A DNA stretch of 64,000 nt, taken from positions 48,963 through 112,962 of the forward strand of contig NZ_LQXO02000008.1 of NCBI RefSeq assembly GCF_001639065.2, written 5' to 3'. The position numbers and the translations under genes were made by a program. This stretch comes from Vibrio barjaei (GTDB lineage Bacteria; Pseudomonadota; Gammaproteobacteria; Enterobacterales; Vibrionaceae). The notes beneath the pieces are model-generated. The model did not search any database, was not told the DNA's origin, and saw nothing but the letters and a program-made list of their open reading frames with translations. Of this stretch, positions 10,067 to 19,243 are shown piece by piece; positions within the stretch are counted from its first letter, which is position 1, and every line of letters begins with the position of its first letter.

Positions 10067-10402
10067 ATGAAAAAACTAGCACTTATTACAGCATCATTAG
10101 TTATGTCTTCTGCCGCTATGGCAACCACTACGAGTTTGGTAGGCGATGCCGACTTCCGTACAGAGGGATTTAGCACTAAAGAGCAAGCTTATGAAGCAGG
10201 TTTTAAAATGGTCAACGATTTGAAATCTACCCCATCTACCGATTTAGTGTATAAACTCCGAGTAAACGAGAATGATTTGCTTCGCAACTCCATCGAAGTC
10301 CAAGATGCTCAAGTTACCGTAGAAGAGTTCGCGGAGAACAGCGGTAACATCATGTATCGTGCCGTTATTGATGTCGATTACTCTTACAAGGAGCGCTCAT
10401 AA
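10067..10402 (+). CDS. small secreted DUF3316-like protein, copy 2
   Basis: A 111-aa paralogue of the gene at 9480. It has a signal peptide cut after SAAMA, then the shared core EGFSTKEQAYEAGFKMVNDLK and a final VDYSYKE. The two proteins align end to end without large gaps, indicating tandem duplication followed by divergence. The ATG follows GAGGTGAAATT, a good ribosome site. A Fur-like box lies about 150 bases upstream. A strong hairpin terminator shared with the convergent symporter operon follows. No cysteines are present, so it is neither a lipoprotein nor disulfide-bonded. Function unknown. Confidence 0.75.
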   Translation: MKKLALITASLVMSSAAMATTTSLVGDADFRTEGFSTKEQAYEAGFKMVNDLKSTPSTDLVYKLRVNENDLLRNSIEVQDAQVTVEEFAENSGNIMYRAVIDVDYSYKERS

Positions 10403-10416
10403 GAGCTCCGTTAAAT

Positions 10417-10452
10417 GTAAAGGCCACCGCAATTTTGCGGTGGCCTTTTACG
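10417..10452. terminator. bidirectional terminator between DUF3316 copy 2 and symporter operon
   Basis: A 13-bp perfect stem (AAAGGCCACCGCA with TGCGGTGGCCTTT) with a four-base loop, flanked by A and T runs on both sides. It serves both convergent transcripts. Confidence 0.9.
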
Positions 10453-10468
10453 TTTTGGTTTTACGATA

Positions 10469-12172
10469 TTAGTGGTCGTGTGCTGCGCCCGCACCTTTCG
10501 GGTAGCGGATTGACTCAACCATATCTTGTACTTCTTTTGGCACTTCTGCGGTGAACTTGTTAACGATGATAGAAACCGTAAAGTTCAAACACATACCTAG
10601 CGTACCGATACCTTCTGGGCTGATTCCGAATAACCAGTTATCAGGTGTATTTGCTGCTGGGTTTACGAACTTGAAGTAGATGATGTAAGCTGCAGTGAAC
10701 AAGATACCTGAAAGCATACCTGCGATCGCACCTTCTTTATTCATCTTCTTATAGAAGATACCTAGGATAATAGCCGGGAAGAAGGAAGCCGCTGCTAAGC
10801 CGAAGGCGAACGCGACTACCTGAGCCACAAATCCTGGTGGGTTGATACCTAGGTAACCTGCACCTATTACGGCGAGTGCGGCGCCTATCCGGGCATACAT
10901 CAATTCTTGCTTGTCGGTCATATCGGGTTTAAAGCCTTTCTTGAGCAAGTCGTGCGAGACGGCCGTAGAGATAACAAGCAGTAGACCCGCTGCGGTAGAA
11001 AGTGCGGCGGCAAGACCACCAGCAGCCAGCAATGCGACTACCCAGTTTGGTAATTGAGCAAGCTCTGGAGAAGCCAGTACAATGATGTCACGGTTAATCT
11101 TCATCTCATTGCGTTCGTCGCCTGAGTAGAACATTCTGCCGTCACCGTTTTTATCTTCCCAACCTACTAGGCCAGTGCTTTCCCAGTTTTTATACCAGCT
11201 TGGTGCTTCAGCTGCGGCGACACCTTTCATGTCTGGGCCGTTGATCGTGTCAATCATGTTAACGCGAGCGAAGGCTGCTACTGCTGGCGCAGTGGTATAA
11301 AGTAGCGAGATAAAGACAAGTGCCCAACCTGCTGAGATACGTGCATCTTTTACGCGAGGTACTGTGAAAAAGCGAATAATAACGTGAGGTAGACCCGCAG
11401 TACCAACCATTAGAGCAGCACAGATAAAGAAGACGTCGACCATACTCTTCGAGCCGTCAGTATAGGCGGTAAAGCCAAGCTCTTGAGTCAGCCCATCAAG
11501 CTTATCGAGTAAGTAGGTTTCAGATCCCGAGATAGTTGAACCAAAGCCCACTTGTGGGAAGACTGAGCCTGTCATCATAAGTGAAGTGAATACGGCTGGT
11601 ACTAAGAATGCAAAAATCAACACACAGTATTGAGCCACCTGAGTATACGTGATGCCTTTCATCCCACCCATTACCGCGTAGAAGAAGACGATCGCCATAC
11701 CGATAACGATACCAAGGTTAATGTCTACCTCTAGGAAGCGCGAGAATACAACACCAACCCCACGCATTTGTCCTGCCACGTAAGTGAAAGAAACGAAAAT
11801 TGCGCAGAATACTGCTACCATACGTGCCGTTTTAGAGTAGTAACGATCACCGATAAAGTCAGGCACGGTAAATTTGCCGAACTTACGTAGGTATGGGGCT
11901 AGACATAGAGCAAGTAGAACATAACCACCGGTCCAACCCATTAGATATACCGCACCATCGTAACCGATGAATGAGATAATACCTGCCATTGAGATAAATG
12001 ATGCGGCCGACATCCAGTCAGCTGCCGTAGCCATACCGTTCGCTACAGGGTGAACACCACCGCCAGCGACATAAAATTCACTTGTTGAACCTGCGCGTGC
12101 CCAAATCGCAATACCGATATAGAGTGCGAAGGTGATACCAACAAGAATAAACGTCCAAGTTTGAATATCCAT
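10469..12172 (-). CDS. sodium:solute symporter large subunit, ActP-like (VC_2705 subfamily)
   Basis: A 567-aa SSS-family permease with about 13 membrane segments. It shares with ActP the stretches FYVAGGG, DWMSAASF, SFIGYDG and GTAGLPHVIIRFFTVP. Unlike E. coli ActP it has no signal-like N-terminus, and it carries an extra hydrophilic loop near residues 290-360 containing an EF-hand-like DKNGDG stretch. With the 88-aa partner upstream it matches the two-subunit solute:sodium symporters typified by V. cholerae VC_2705/VC_2704. Acetate or a related monocarboxylate is the likely substrate given acs, CrbS and CrbR nearby, but this is inferred. The small-subunit gene ends 11 bases upstream. Confidence 0.88.
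   Translation of the reverse strand: MDIQTWTFILVGITFALYIGIAIWARAGSTSEFYVAGGGVHPVANGMATAADWMSAASFISMAGIISFIGYDGAVYLMGWTGGYVLLALCLAPYLRKFGKFTVPDFIGDRYYSKTARMVAVFCAIFVSFTYVAGQMRGVGVVFSRFLEVDINLGIVIGMAIVFFYAVMGGMKGITYTQVAQYCVLIFAFLVPAVFTSLMMTGSVFPQVGFGSTISGSETYLLDKLDGLTQELGFTAYTDGSKSMVDVFFICAALMVGTAGLPHVIIRFFTVPRVKDARISAGWALVFISLLYTTAPAVAAFARVNMIDTINGPDMKGVAAAEAPSWYKNWESTGLVGWEDKNGDGRMFYSGDERNEMKINRDIIVLASPELAQLPNWVVALLAAGGLAAALSTAAGLLLVISTAVSHDLLKKGFKPDMTDKQELMYARIGAALAVIGAGYLGINPPGFVAQVVAFAFGLAAASFFPAIILGIFYKKMNKEGAIAGMLSGILFTAAYIIYFKFVNPAANTPDNWLFGISPEGIGTLGMCLNFTVSIIVNKFTAEVPKEVQDMVESIRYPKGAGAAHDH
11139..11156 (-). other. EF-hand-like DKNGDG motif inside the symporter
   Basis: The codons for DKNGDG lie in the hydrophilic loop of the large symporter subunit. 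The spacing D-x-N-x-D-G is that of calcium-binding loops of EF-hand or dockerin type. Acidic residues follow (SGDE), but the position-12 Glu of a canonical EF-hand is not in register. Calcium binding is only a possibility. Confidence 0.35.
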
Positions 12173-12183
12173 TAGTGTGCCTC

Positions 12184-12450
12184 TTAGTCTTCCTGTACGT
12201 TATATTTCTTGTCGAGAGCGTTCATACGAGCGACATAAACAAAAATCAGTGCAACAAAGGTGTAGATTGAACCTTGTTGTGCAAACCAGAAGCCCAGTTT
12301 AAATCCGCCAAACTGAATAGCGTTAAGTGCGTCAACAAACAGGATTCCTGCGCCGTAAGATACGATGAACCAAACGGCTAATAGGGATCCCATGATTCCT
12401 AGATTTTCCTTCCAATAGGCTTGAGCTTGTTCTGATGATTCGAACGCCAT
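12184..12450 (-). CDS. sodium:solute symporter small subunit (DUF4212-like)
   Basis: An 88-aa membrane protein with two hydrophobic helices (about residues 18-40 and 52-74) and charged ends. It matches the small-subunit family found immediately upstream of VC_2705-type symporters. E. coli YjcH, upstream of ActP, is a positional analogue. It is translated first, with GGAGAAGG as ribosome site before the ATG at 12450, and the large-subunit gene follows after 11 bases, so the two form one operon. It likely stabilises or modulates the permease; no separate activity is known. Confidence 0.85.
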   Translation of the reverse strand: MAFESSEQAQAYWKENLGIMGSLLAVWFIVSYGAGILFVDALNAIQFGGFKLGFWFAQQGSIYTFVALIFVYVARMNALDKKYNVQED

Positions 12451-12773
12451 GGCCTTCTCCTTTTGTGTGGTGTTAACGTATTGTTACGTTTAATAAGGTA
12501 GCAGGCTAAAGGCGATAACTCAGTGCAACTTTAGTCGACAGCAGAAAATGATTAAGCACATATAAAACAAAGCGTTGATGATTTTTGGCGTGAAAGTGTG
12601 ATGTTAATTTGATGTTAAATTAGCCAAAGGTCTAACGTTTATCGATAAGATTGGAAATAAAAGTAGTTGAATGAGGTAGGAATTTATTGCAAATACTGCA
12701 TGAAAAGGCCTTCAGAGCGCATAAGAATTGGCTCTGAAGGGAGTCGTTAAGTAAGTTGAGGAGCGCAAAAGAG
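12451..12773. other. intergenic region upstream of the symporter operon
   Basis: 323 bases without a gene. It must hold the promoter of the small-subunit/large-subunit operon (minus strand) and the 3' end of crbR. It is AT-rich and I cannot name a secure promoter. A CTAAAGTTGCA stretch on the minus strand loosely resembles CTAAAGTCTAATTGC upstream of acs, too weak to call a CrbR site. The crbR terminator hairpin is listed separately. Confidence 0.5.
12704..12740 (-). terminator. terminator of crbR
   Basis: On the minus strand CCTTCAGAGC pairs perfectly with GCTCTGAAGG around a 12-base loop, followed by CCTTTTC. The stem is strong but the T-tract short. It lies 34 bases after the crbR stop. 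Confidence 0.65.
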
Positions 12774-13409
12774 CTAGCTGTCGGATTCCATTTGCTGCAA
12801 TAGAATTACCGCTTGGGTGCGATTCTTTACGCCGAGCTTTCTGAAAATTGCCGTCATATGTGCTTTGATAGTGGCTTCAGAAACATTCAAATCATAAGCA
12901 ATCTGCTTGTTGAGTAAGCCGTCAGACAGCATACCTAACACTTTATATTGTTGTGGGGTAAGTGTTGCCAGTTTTTCAGCAAGATCATTGTTTTCTGCGC
13001 TATCAATTAGCAGTTCAGCTGGGAAATAAGGCTCTCCACCTAAAACCTGGTTCAAGGCATTAATCAATTCACGCATATCGCTGGATTTGGGAATAAAACC
13101 AAATGCACCATGCGTTTTCGCTTGAGAGACGATACTTGGTTCTTCACTGGCAGAGATGACTACTACCGGAATATCCGGATAGTCAGCTCGCAGGTGAATT
13201 AGCCCTGACATGCCGTTGGCTCCTGGCATCTTAAGATCAAGCAAGATCAAATCTGGTTCATCATTCTTGGCAAGCAATCCAAGTAGCGAATCCAAGGAAT
13301 CAGCTTCTAGTAGATTGGCACCACTTATCGCCATATGCACGGATTGGAAAAGTGCATTCCTAAAGAGTGGGTGATCATCAGCGATAATAATGGTGTAGCT
13401 GGGTTCCAT
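12774..13409 (-). CDS. crbR: CrbR: LuxR/NarL-type response regulator
   Basis: A 211-aa two-component regulator. The receiver domain (residues 5-120) has acidic pocket Asp11-Asp12, phosphoacceptor Asp58 in LLDLKMPG, and Lys in the IPKSSD segment. The C-terminal LuxR-type helix-turn-helix (about 145-207) reads LTPQQYKVLGMLSDGLLNKQ followed by ATIKAHMTAIFRKLG. It is the expected partner of CrbS, which lies on the opposite strand 3.5 kb away with the symporter operon between. In V. cholerae CrbR is required for acs expression. It has a separate transcript ending in its own hairpin. The assignment rests on domain type and neighbourhood. Confidence 0.9.
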   Translation of the reverse strand: MEPSYTIIIADDHPLFRNALFQSVHMAISGANLLEADSLDSLLGLLAKNDEPDLILLDLKMPGANGMSGLIHLRADYPDIPVVVISASEEPSIVSQAKTHGAFGFIPKSSDMRELINALNQVLGGEPYFPAELLIDSAENNDLAEKLATLTPQQYKVLGMLSDGLLNKQIAYDLNVSEATIKAHMTAIFRKLGVKNRTQAVILLQQMESDS

Positions 13410-13518
13410 AACATCTCAACTTTTTACGAAAGTGTTAATTTATATTATTAATTCAGACGGCTCTTTGAACAAATGAATCAATGCAAAACTCTGATGAGAA
13501 TCGAATTTTTATTGCCTA

Positions 13519-15336
13519 TCATGGGTTCAAAGTATCAATCAGCTGGTTTTTACGAAGATGTTGCAAAAAGTCCTCAGCAGGGACAAAGCCTGTAAGACGA
13601 GCGGTGGACACCGCATTGCCTTTTGCATCCCAAAATTCAATCGTAGGGAGTCCAAGCACATCCATCTGCTTAAGCAACTCAATATCTTGAGGTTGGTTTT
13701 TAGTGACGTCAGCTTGAAGTAACACAAATTGAGACAACACAGGTTCAACTGAGACATCATGGAAGGTGTACTTCTCGAACTCTTTACACGCCACACACCA
13801 GTCGGCATAGAAGTCCAGCATAACGGGTTTTCCGGCTTGTTTCGCTTTGGCGAGCTCCGCACTGAGTTCTTGCACATTACTAATCTGGATAAAGCTGACG
13901 GTGACTTCGCTGCTCACATTATTGCTAGTGTAGCCAAACCAATGATTTAGCAGAGGTTGTGCTGAAGCAAATAAACCTAAGATGGCTAGTATCCCAACAC
14001 AGCTTTGTTTCCAACCGCCGAAAGGTAACGTGTTTTTCTGATGATAAAGCCAGCCAAAGGCAGATATGCCCAGTACTGACCAAAGCACGGTACTCCAAAA
14101 CTCAGGCAGTAGCCTTTCAAGCAGGAAGATTGGCGCCGCGAGTAAGACAAAACCAAACAGTATTTTAACTCGCTCCATCCAGTTGCCCGCTTTAGGCAGT
14201 AGTTTATTTCCAAATACCGCGGCAGCCATAAGAGGGATGCCCATACCTAGGGCCAGAGCATAAAGCGCGATACCGCCAGTCAGTAAATCTCCACTTTGCG
14301 CTACATACAACAACGCACCTGATAGTGGAGCCGTAGTGCAAGGAGAGCAGACTAAACCTGAGATAGCTCCCATGGCGAAGACACCAATCAAGTTGCCGCC
14401 TTGCTGTTTATTACTGAGATTATTGAGCCAAGTTTGCAGTCCGCTTGGGAGCTGTAGGGTATACAAACCAAACATAGATAATGATAAAGCGACAAACAAA
14501 GCACTGAGGCCGATCAGCACATACGGATGCTGCATCGCGGCTTGAAACTGCATGCCAGCAGAGGCGACGATGAGCCCCAGTAAAGTGTAAGTTAACGCCA
14601 TACCTTGCACATATATGAGGGATAATACGAGTGCTTGTTTATGGCTACGCTTACCACCGCCCAACACGATGCTGGTTAGGATAGGGTACATAGGCAGCAC
14701 ACAAGGCGTGAAGGCTAGCCCCATACCTAACAGTAAGAATAGTGCAGGTGTCCACCAGTTTTGGGCCAGTTTATCAGTCAGTTCACTATCTCGAGTTTGT
14801 GAGGGAGTGGCGTTAGTAATATCCGCGGCTGATGCTTTAACGACATTCGCGTTATCGAGGGTAGTTGCACTGTCAAAATCGAATGGGCTGATGTCTATGA
14901 CACGTGTTTCTGGTGGATAGCAGAAGCCTGCTTTCGCACAGCCTTGGTACTGCACAATGAGCTTGGCTCCTGTCTGATATTGACTCAATGGTACTTCGAC
15001 AAAAAGTGGCTCTGTGTAGATATTGACGTCGCCGAAAAACTCATCTTTATACGGTGTTCCGTCTTCCATCTTGATGTTGCCAATAGCGACATTTTCGCCA
15101 CTGATTGCAATACGCTCTTGATAAAGGTAATAGTCCTCTTTGACCTGCCAATCGATGAACACTTTATTACCTTGTTGGTAGAAGTTCATAGGGAAAGCTT
15201 CATCAACAGGGACAAAAGTATTGGCGGCGTTTGGAGCGAAAGCCGGTGCATTATTGGAGTTGCCAAACAGCGCCCAGCTCGGAGTAGAGAAGGCAATAGT
15301 GAAAAGTAAGATGAACTGAGACAATATTCGGTACAT
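13519..15336 (-). CDS. dsbD: thiol:disulfide interchange protein DsbD
   Basis: Carries reducing power from cytoplasmic thioredoxin across the inner membrane to periplasmic DsbC, DsbG and cytochrome maturation partners. About 605 aa. I chose the ATG at 15336, which starts [12 protein letters not shown], over an upstream TTG because it gives a clean signal peptide ending PSWA. The N-terminal periplasmic domain has the CAKAGFC cysteine pair. The membrane domain of eight helices has [10 protein letters not shown] and [10 protein letters not shown]. The C-terminal thioredoxin-like domain has the active site WCVAC. It is slightly longer than E. coli DsbD (565 aa). It stands alone downstream of the dcuA terminator. 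Confidence 0.95.
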   Translation of the reverse strand: MYRILSQFILLFTIAFSTPSWALFGNSNNAPAFAPNAANTFVPVDEAFPMNFYQQGNKVFIDWQVKEDYYLYQERIAISGENVAIGNIKMEDGTPYKDEFFGDVNIYTEPLFVEVPLSQYQTGAKLIVQYQGCAKAGFCYPPETRVIDISPFDFDSATTLDNANVVKASAADITNATPSQTRDSELTDKLAQNWWTPALFLLLGMGLAFTPCVLPMYPILTSIVLGGGKRSHKQALVLSLIYVQGMALTYTLLGLIVASAGMQFQAAMQHPYVLIGLSALFVALSLSMFGLYTLQLPSGLQTWLNNLSNKQQGGNLIGVFAMGAISGLVCSPCTTAPLSGALLYVAQSGDLLTGGIALYALALGMGIPLMAAAVFGNKLLPKAGNWMERVKILFGFVLLAAPIFLLERLLPEFWSTVLWSVLGISAFGWLYHQKNTLPFGGWKQSCVGILAILGLFASAQPLLNHWFGYTSNNVSSEVTVSFIQISNVQELSAELAKAKQAGKPVMLDFYADWCVACKEFEKYTFHDVSVEPVLSQFVLLQADVTKNQPQDIELLKQMDVLGLPTIEFWDAKGNAVSTARLTGFVPAEDFLQHLRKNQLIDTLNP

Positions 15337-15421
15337 ACAAGCCAAGTAAACGCGATCGTGAATAAGTTGAGGTTATATTAACTTAGGACAGGAAGATAGG
15401 CTGTTTTGTTTCAACTCAGGT

Positions 15422-15460
15422 AAAAAAAGAGCCGCGTCTCCACGCAGCTCTCATTTTTAG
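15422..15460 (-). terminator. terminator of aspA-dcuA
   Basis: On the minus strand GAGCTGCGT and ACGCGGCTC form a stem with one mismatch around a GGAG loop, followed by seven T residues. It begins 12 bases after the dcuA stop. Confidence 0.8.
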
Positions 15461-15472
15461 AACAGCCTAAGG

Positions 15473-16798
15473 TTAGCCAATCAAAATACCGCCAAAGGCA
15501 AAGCCTAGTGCAACCGCTGTTGCGATAGTTGCCACACCAGGAATGAAGAATGGGTGGTTAAAGACTAGATTACCGATTCTCGTTGAACCTGTGTCATCCA
15601 TTTCTACCGCCGCCAATAATGTTGGGTACGTTGGAAGAACGAATAGCGCACTAACCGCTGCAAATGAGGCAACCGCTGTGAGAGGAGCAACACCAATAGC
15701 CAATGCTGCTGGCATAAGTGCAACTGTCGTTGCGCCTTGAGAATAAAGCAGCATAGAAGCAAAGAACAGCACTAGCGCTAGCATCCATGGGTAGTCAGCA
15801 AGTAGCGCGCCTGCAAATTCTTTGATGCCGTCCACGTGTGCGTTAACGAATGTTGAGCCTAACCATGCAACACCTAGTACGCACACACATGCTGTCATGC
15901 CTGAGCGGAAGGTGGCAGCTGAAGGAATTTTAGATGCATCGATCTTAGTGGTTAGCGTGATGATGGCTGCCGCTGCTAACATCACCGTCATAATTGCTTC
16001 GTTACGTCCAAGTGCAGGGTCTTCAATCAAACCAATAGAGCCAGAGATAGCCGCTGCGTAACAAACAACGAAGGCAATCGCACCTAGGAAGATGTAGGTT
16101 GCTTTCTTCGCTGTCGGTAGGATCTCACGTTTTTGCGTTGTGTTTAGTTTGATAAGGCCTTGAGCTAGTCGCTCTTGATAAACCGGATCATCTTTAAGCT
16201 CACTACCCATGAAGTTAGCAACAAACGCACCGACCATACAAGCGATAAAGGTGGTTGGGATGCAAACCGCAAGTAGTGTTAAGTAGTCAACGCCCATCGG
16301 CGCTAGCATAGCAGCAAAAGCAACAACAGCAGCTGAGATTGGAGACGCTGTAATCGCGATTTGGGAAGCGACAACGGCGATTGAAAGTGGGCGAGATGGA
16401 CGGACACCTTGACCTTTTGCCACTTCTGCAATAACCGGTAGTGTAGAGAAAGCGGTATGACCTGTGCCAGCCATGAGTGTCATCAAGAAAGTTACAATTG
16501 GAGCGTAAAAGGTAATCCTTTCTGGATGTTTGCGAAGAAAGTCTTCAGCAACTTGTACTAACCAGTCCATACCACCAGCAACCTGCATTGCGGCAATAGC
16601 AGTAATGACCGACATGATAATTAGGATAACATCCACCGGGATGTAAGCTTGGCTTGTCGGTACGCCTAAGACCAAAGATAGGGCAATAACACCCGCACCA
16701 CCCGCTAAACCAATTCCAATACCGCCTATACGTGCACCTAAATAGATAAACAGTAGTACGACGGCCAGTTCTATAGCAACCATAGCAATTCCTCGCAT
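15473..16798 (-). CDS. dcuA: anaerobic C4-dicarboxylate transporter DcuA
   Basis: Exchanges fumarate, aspartate or malate for succinate across the inner membrane. A 441-aa protein with about 10-12 membrane segments. It follows E. coli DcuA more closely than DcuB: LGARIGGIGIGLAGG at the N-terminus, QIAITASPISAAVV mid-protein, and the C-terminal VASFAAVSALFVLPTYPTL and DDTGSTRIGN. The first residues MRGIA may be extra; an internal ATG at residue 6 (MVAIELAVV) gives the family's usual start. It lies 133 bases downstream of aspA on the same strand, the same arrangement as in E. coli. The hairpin in that gap suggests partial termination after aspA. Confidence 0.93.
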   Translation of the reverse strand: MRGIAMVAIELAVVLLFIYLGARIGGIGIGLAGGAGVIALSLVLGVPTSQAYIPVDVILIIMSVITAIAAMQVAGGMDWLVQVAEDFLRKHPERITFYAPIVTFLMTLMAGTGHTAFSTLPVIAEVAKGQGVRPSRPLSIAVVASQIAITASPISAAVVAFAAMLAPMGVDYLTLLAVCIPTTFIACMVGAFVANFMGSELKDDPVYQERLAQGLIKLNTTQKREILPTAKKATYIFLGAIAFVVCYAAAISGSIGLIEDPALGRNEAIMTVMLAAAAIITLTTKIDASKIPSAATFRSGMTACVCVLGVAWLGSTFVNAHVDGIKEFAGALLADYPWMLALVLFFASMLLYSQGATTVALMPAALAIGVAPLTAVASFAAVSALFVLPTYPTLLAAVEMDDTGSTRIGNLVFNHPFFIPGVATIATAVALGFAFGGILIG

Positions 16799-16893
16799 TA
16801 TATCTTTGAGTCATTTATGTAAACGACAGAAGATATTTGTTTGTGTCGTGTTATTCGAATTTTATAAAGTTTTTAATTTGGCAAAGTAACAAC

Positions 16894-16922
16894 TAAAAAG
16901 GCTCCCCAAAAGGAGAGCCTTA
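16894..16922 (-). terminator. hairpin between aspA and dcuA
   Basis: On the minus strand AGGCTCTCC and GGGGAGCCT pair around a short T-rich loop and are followed by TTTTTAG. It lies just after the aspA stop, so it may end part of the aspA transcripts before dcuA. Confidence 0.8.
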
Positions 16923-16931
16923 GCAGCAGTA

Positions 16932-18383
16932 TTACTCGTAGCGTTTCGCTTTATACTGAGGTTTCATCAGATTGTCTACTGAGAATATGTCATCGAGCTC
17001 TTCTTCTGAAAGTAGCCCTCTCTCAAGCACTACTTCGCGAACACTCTTACCAGTTTCAGCACAAATCTTACCTACAATGTCGCCTTCGTGGTGACCAATG
17101 TATGGGTTTAGGTAAGTCACAATGCCAATAGAGTTAAAGACATAGCCCTCACAGACTTCTTTATTAACGGTGATGCCATCCACACATTTATCACGAAGGT
17201 TAATGCAAGCATTTTTCAGAATCTCAAGTGATTCAAACATGCTCTGTGCTATTACGGGCTCCATCACGTTAAGTTGAAGCTGTCCACCTTCCGCTGCAAA
17301 TGAGATAGTGTTGTCATTACCAAGTACTTTGAAGCACACCTGGTTAACCACCTCAGGCACTACAGGGTTTACTTTAGCTGGCATAATTGATGAACCAGCT
17401 TGCAGTTCAGGTAGGTTCAGTTCGTTCAAACCTGTACGCGGGCCTGAAGACAACAAACGAAGATCATTACAGATCTTAGATAGCTTAACCGCCAAGCGTT
17501 TTAGTGCGCCGTGTGTCATTACATAAGCACCACAGTCAGAGGTTGCTTCAATCAAGTCTTCAGCTGGAACACATTCTAGCCCAGTGACCTCAGTCAGGTG
17601 TTTAACGGCTAACTCTTGATAACCTTCTGCTGCGTTCAGGCCTGTACCGATAGCTGTTGCGCCTAGGTTGACTTCAAGCAGTAGCTTAGAGGTGTAATCT
17701 AGGTTACGAATTTCTTCGTTCAAAGTGACGGCCCAAGCGTGGAATTCTTGGCCCACTGTCATAGGAACTGCATCTTGCAGCTGAGTACGACCCATTTTTA
17801 GAATCGTAGAGAACTCTTGACTCTTGTCTTCAAATGAACCTTTTAGATACTCAATAGCATCAATGAGCTTACGAACACTATTGTAAACCGCGATGCGGAA
17901 CCCTGTTGGGTATGCACAGTTGGTAGACTGGCTCTTATTTACATGGTCGTTAGGGTTGATGAACTCATACTGACCCTTTTCTTTACCCATCAGCTCTAAC
18001 GCAACGTTAGCAATAACTTCGTTGGTGTTCATGTTAACAGAAGTGCCTGCGCCGCCTTGGAACACGTCAGATGGGAATTGGTCCATGCACTTGCCAGTTT
18101 CCAAAATAACATCACATGCTTGAATGATGAATTGAGCGATGTCTTTTGGAATGACGCCTAGTTCTCTGTTGGCTAGTGCGGCTGCTTTCTTGGTCATTAC
18201 CATACCGCGAACAAAGTCGGGTACATCAGAAATGGTAACGTTGGAGATATTAAAGTTTTCGATAGCGCGCAGCGTGTGAATGCCATAATAAGCATCCGCC
18301 GGGACATGACGTTGGCCTAATAGATCTTCTTCAATACGAGTGGCTTGAGTTGCTACAGGATTAGCGTGTATGGTTGTAGCCAT
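16932..18383 (-). CDS. aspA: aspartate ammonia-lyase (aspartase)
   Basis: Converts L-aspartate to fumarate and ammonia, feeding fumarate respiration. A 483-aa protein colinear with E. coli AspA (478 aa). The lyase signature [15 protein letters not shown] is intact, as are [12 protein letters not shown] and SDCGAYVM. An unusual point is residue 156: the family's STND motif reads STNC here, a Cys in place of Asp (codon at 17916-17918). The N-terminus carries about 12 extra residues before RIEEDLLG. It is followed by dcuA and lies divergent from fxsA with a 352-base control region between. An FNR-like half-matching site lies there at 18587-18600. Confidence 0.96.
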   Translation of the reverse strand: MATTIHANPVATQATRIEEDLLGQRHVPADAYYGIHTLRAIENFNISNVTISDVPDFVRGMVMTKKAAALANRELGVIPKDIAQFIIQACDVILETGKCMDQFPSDVFQGGAGTSVNMNTNEVIANVALELMGKEKGQYEFINPNDHVNKSQSTNCAYPTGFRIAVYNSVRKLIDAIEYLKGSFEDKSQEFSTILKMGRTQLQDAVPMTVGQEFHAWAVTLNEEIRNLDYTSKLLLEVNLGATAIGTGLNAAEGYQELAVKHLTEVTGLECVPAEDLIEATSDCGAYVMTHGALKRLAVKLSKICNDLRLLSSGPRTGLNELNLPELQAGSSIMPAKVNPVVPEVVNQVCFKVLGNDNTISFAAEGGQLQLNVMEPVIAQSMFESLEILKNACINLRDKCVDGITVNKEVCEGYVFNSIGIVTYLNPYIGHHEGDIVGKICAETGKSVREVVLERGLLSEEELDDIFSVDNLMKPQYKAKRYE

Positions 18384-18735
18384 ATTTTGGATCCTTAGAT
18401 TATTGTTCTGCGTTGATTACAGTATATTTGCCAAATCTGTTTTAAGAATCCATTCGCCAGAATAATTGGCTAGTTATTACGTCCTGACTTATGGGGTACA
18501 TATTACTCAAAGTAGCACATAAAAATAGTATCCAGATCACCTTTTTCACCGAAAGTTTGCACAACGTTGCGTAACGAGTCGGAGATGCGATAACCATCAA
18601 AAAAATTCATGAATTTATTGTTCAAATTTATACTTTGTAAAACTAAATCTGTGCTTTAGGTAGGTGAAACTGAGCATTTTATTTGTGGTTTGGTTCTAGG
18701 TCAGCGTAAACTGACATCAAACCAAGGAGGACGTT
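18384..18735. other. divergent control region aspA / fxsA
   Basis: 352 bases without a gene between two divergent starts. It should hold both promoters. A minus-strand TATACT at about 18422-18427 is a plausible aspA -10 element. GCGATAACCATCAA at 18587-18600 matches the FNR consensus in 8 of its 10 fixed bases, but lies about 200 bases from aspA. CCAGATCACC near 18532 resembles half of a CRP site. None of these is secure on its own. Confidence 0.4.
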
Positions 18736-19239
18736 GTGTTTCCGATATTATTATTACTGTTTATTTTTGTACCAATTATCGAAATTGGGTTGTTTATTCA
18801 AGTCGGTGGTTTCTTAGGATTGTGGCCAACCATCGGGTTAGTTTTACTAACGGCTTTTGTGGGTGCGTCTTTAGTAAGAAGCCAAGGTTTGCAAACGCTA
18901 ATGTCGGTGCAAACGCGACTTCAGCAAGGTGAAATGCCTGCACAACAAATTGTTGAAGGTGTCATGCTAGCGGTATCGGGTGTTCTACTGCTTACCCCTG
19001 GCTTTATGACGGATGCACTTGGTATGTTGGTCCTATTACCGGCACCGCGTGCAGCGATAGCGAAATATCTGATGAGTAAAATGGTAGTAAAAACCATGTC
19101 TAACGGAGGTTTTCACCAAGGCGGCTTCCAAGGTCATGATCCTTTCCAACAAAATCCTTTCGACAAGCACCAAGATGGCAATACTTTTGAAGGTGAATAC
19201 GAGCGTAAGGATGACGATGATCGTAACAAGCTAAACTAA
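18736..19239 (+). CDS. fxsA: FxsA membrane protein
   Basis: A 167-aa inner-membrane protein. E. coli FxsA, when overproduced, relieves F-plasmid exclusion of phage T7; its normal role is unknown. The start is a GTG, chosen because AAGGAGG lies at ideal distance upstream and the protein then begins MFPILLLLFIFVPIIEI as in the family. There are four hydrophobic segments in the first 110 residues, including LLLTPGFMTDALG, then a Gly/Gln/His-rich cytoplasmic tail with alternating FQGHDPFQQNPF. The divergent aspA next door matches the E. coli order. The unknown gene at 19244 begins four bases after its stop. Confidence 0.9.
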   Translation: MFPILLLLFIFVPIIEIGLFIQVGGFLGLWPTIGLVLLTAFVGASLVRSQGLQTLMSVQTRLQQGEMPAQQIVEGVMLAVSGVLLLTPGFMTDALGMLVLLPAPRAAIAKYLMSKMVVKTMSNGGFHQGGFQGHDPFQQNPFDKHQDGNTFEGEYERKDDDDRNKLN

Positions 19240-19243
19240 CGCG

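Noticed and set aside
13539..15309. Many ORFs in the region of dsbD, both strands
   Set aside because: They lie entirely within dsbD, whose product is clear and whose domains cover the span.
18587..18600. FNR-like site upstream of aspA
   Set aside because: The left half matches only three of five bases and it lies about 200 bases from aspA; mentioned only in the control-region entry.
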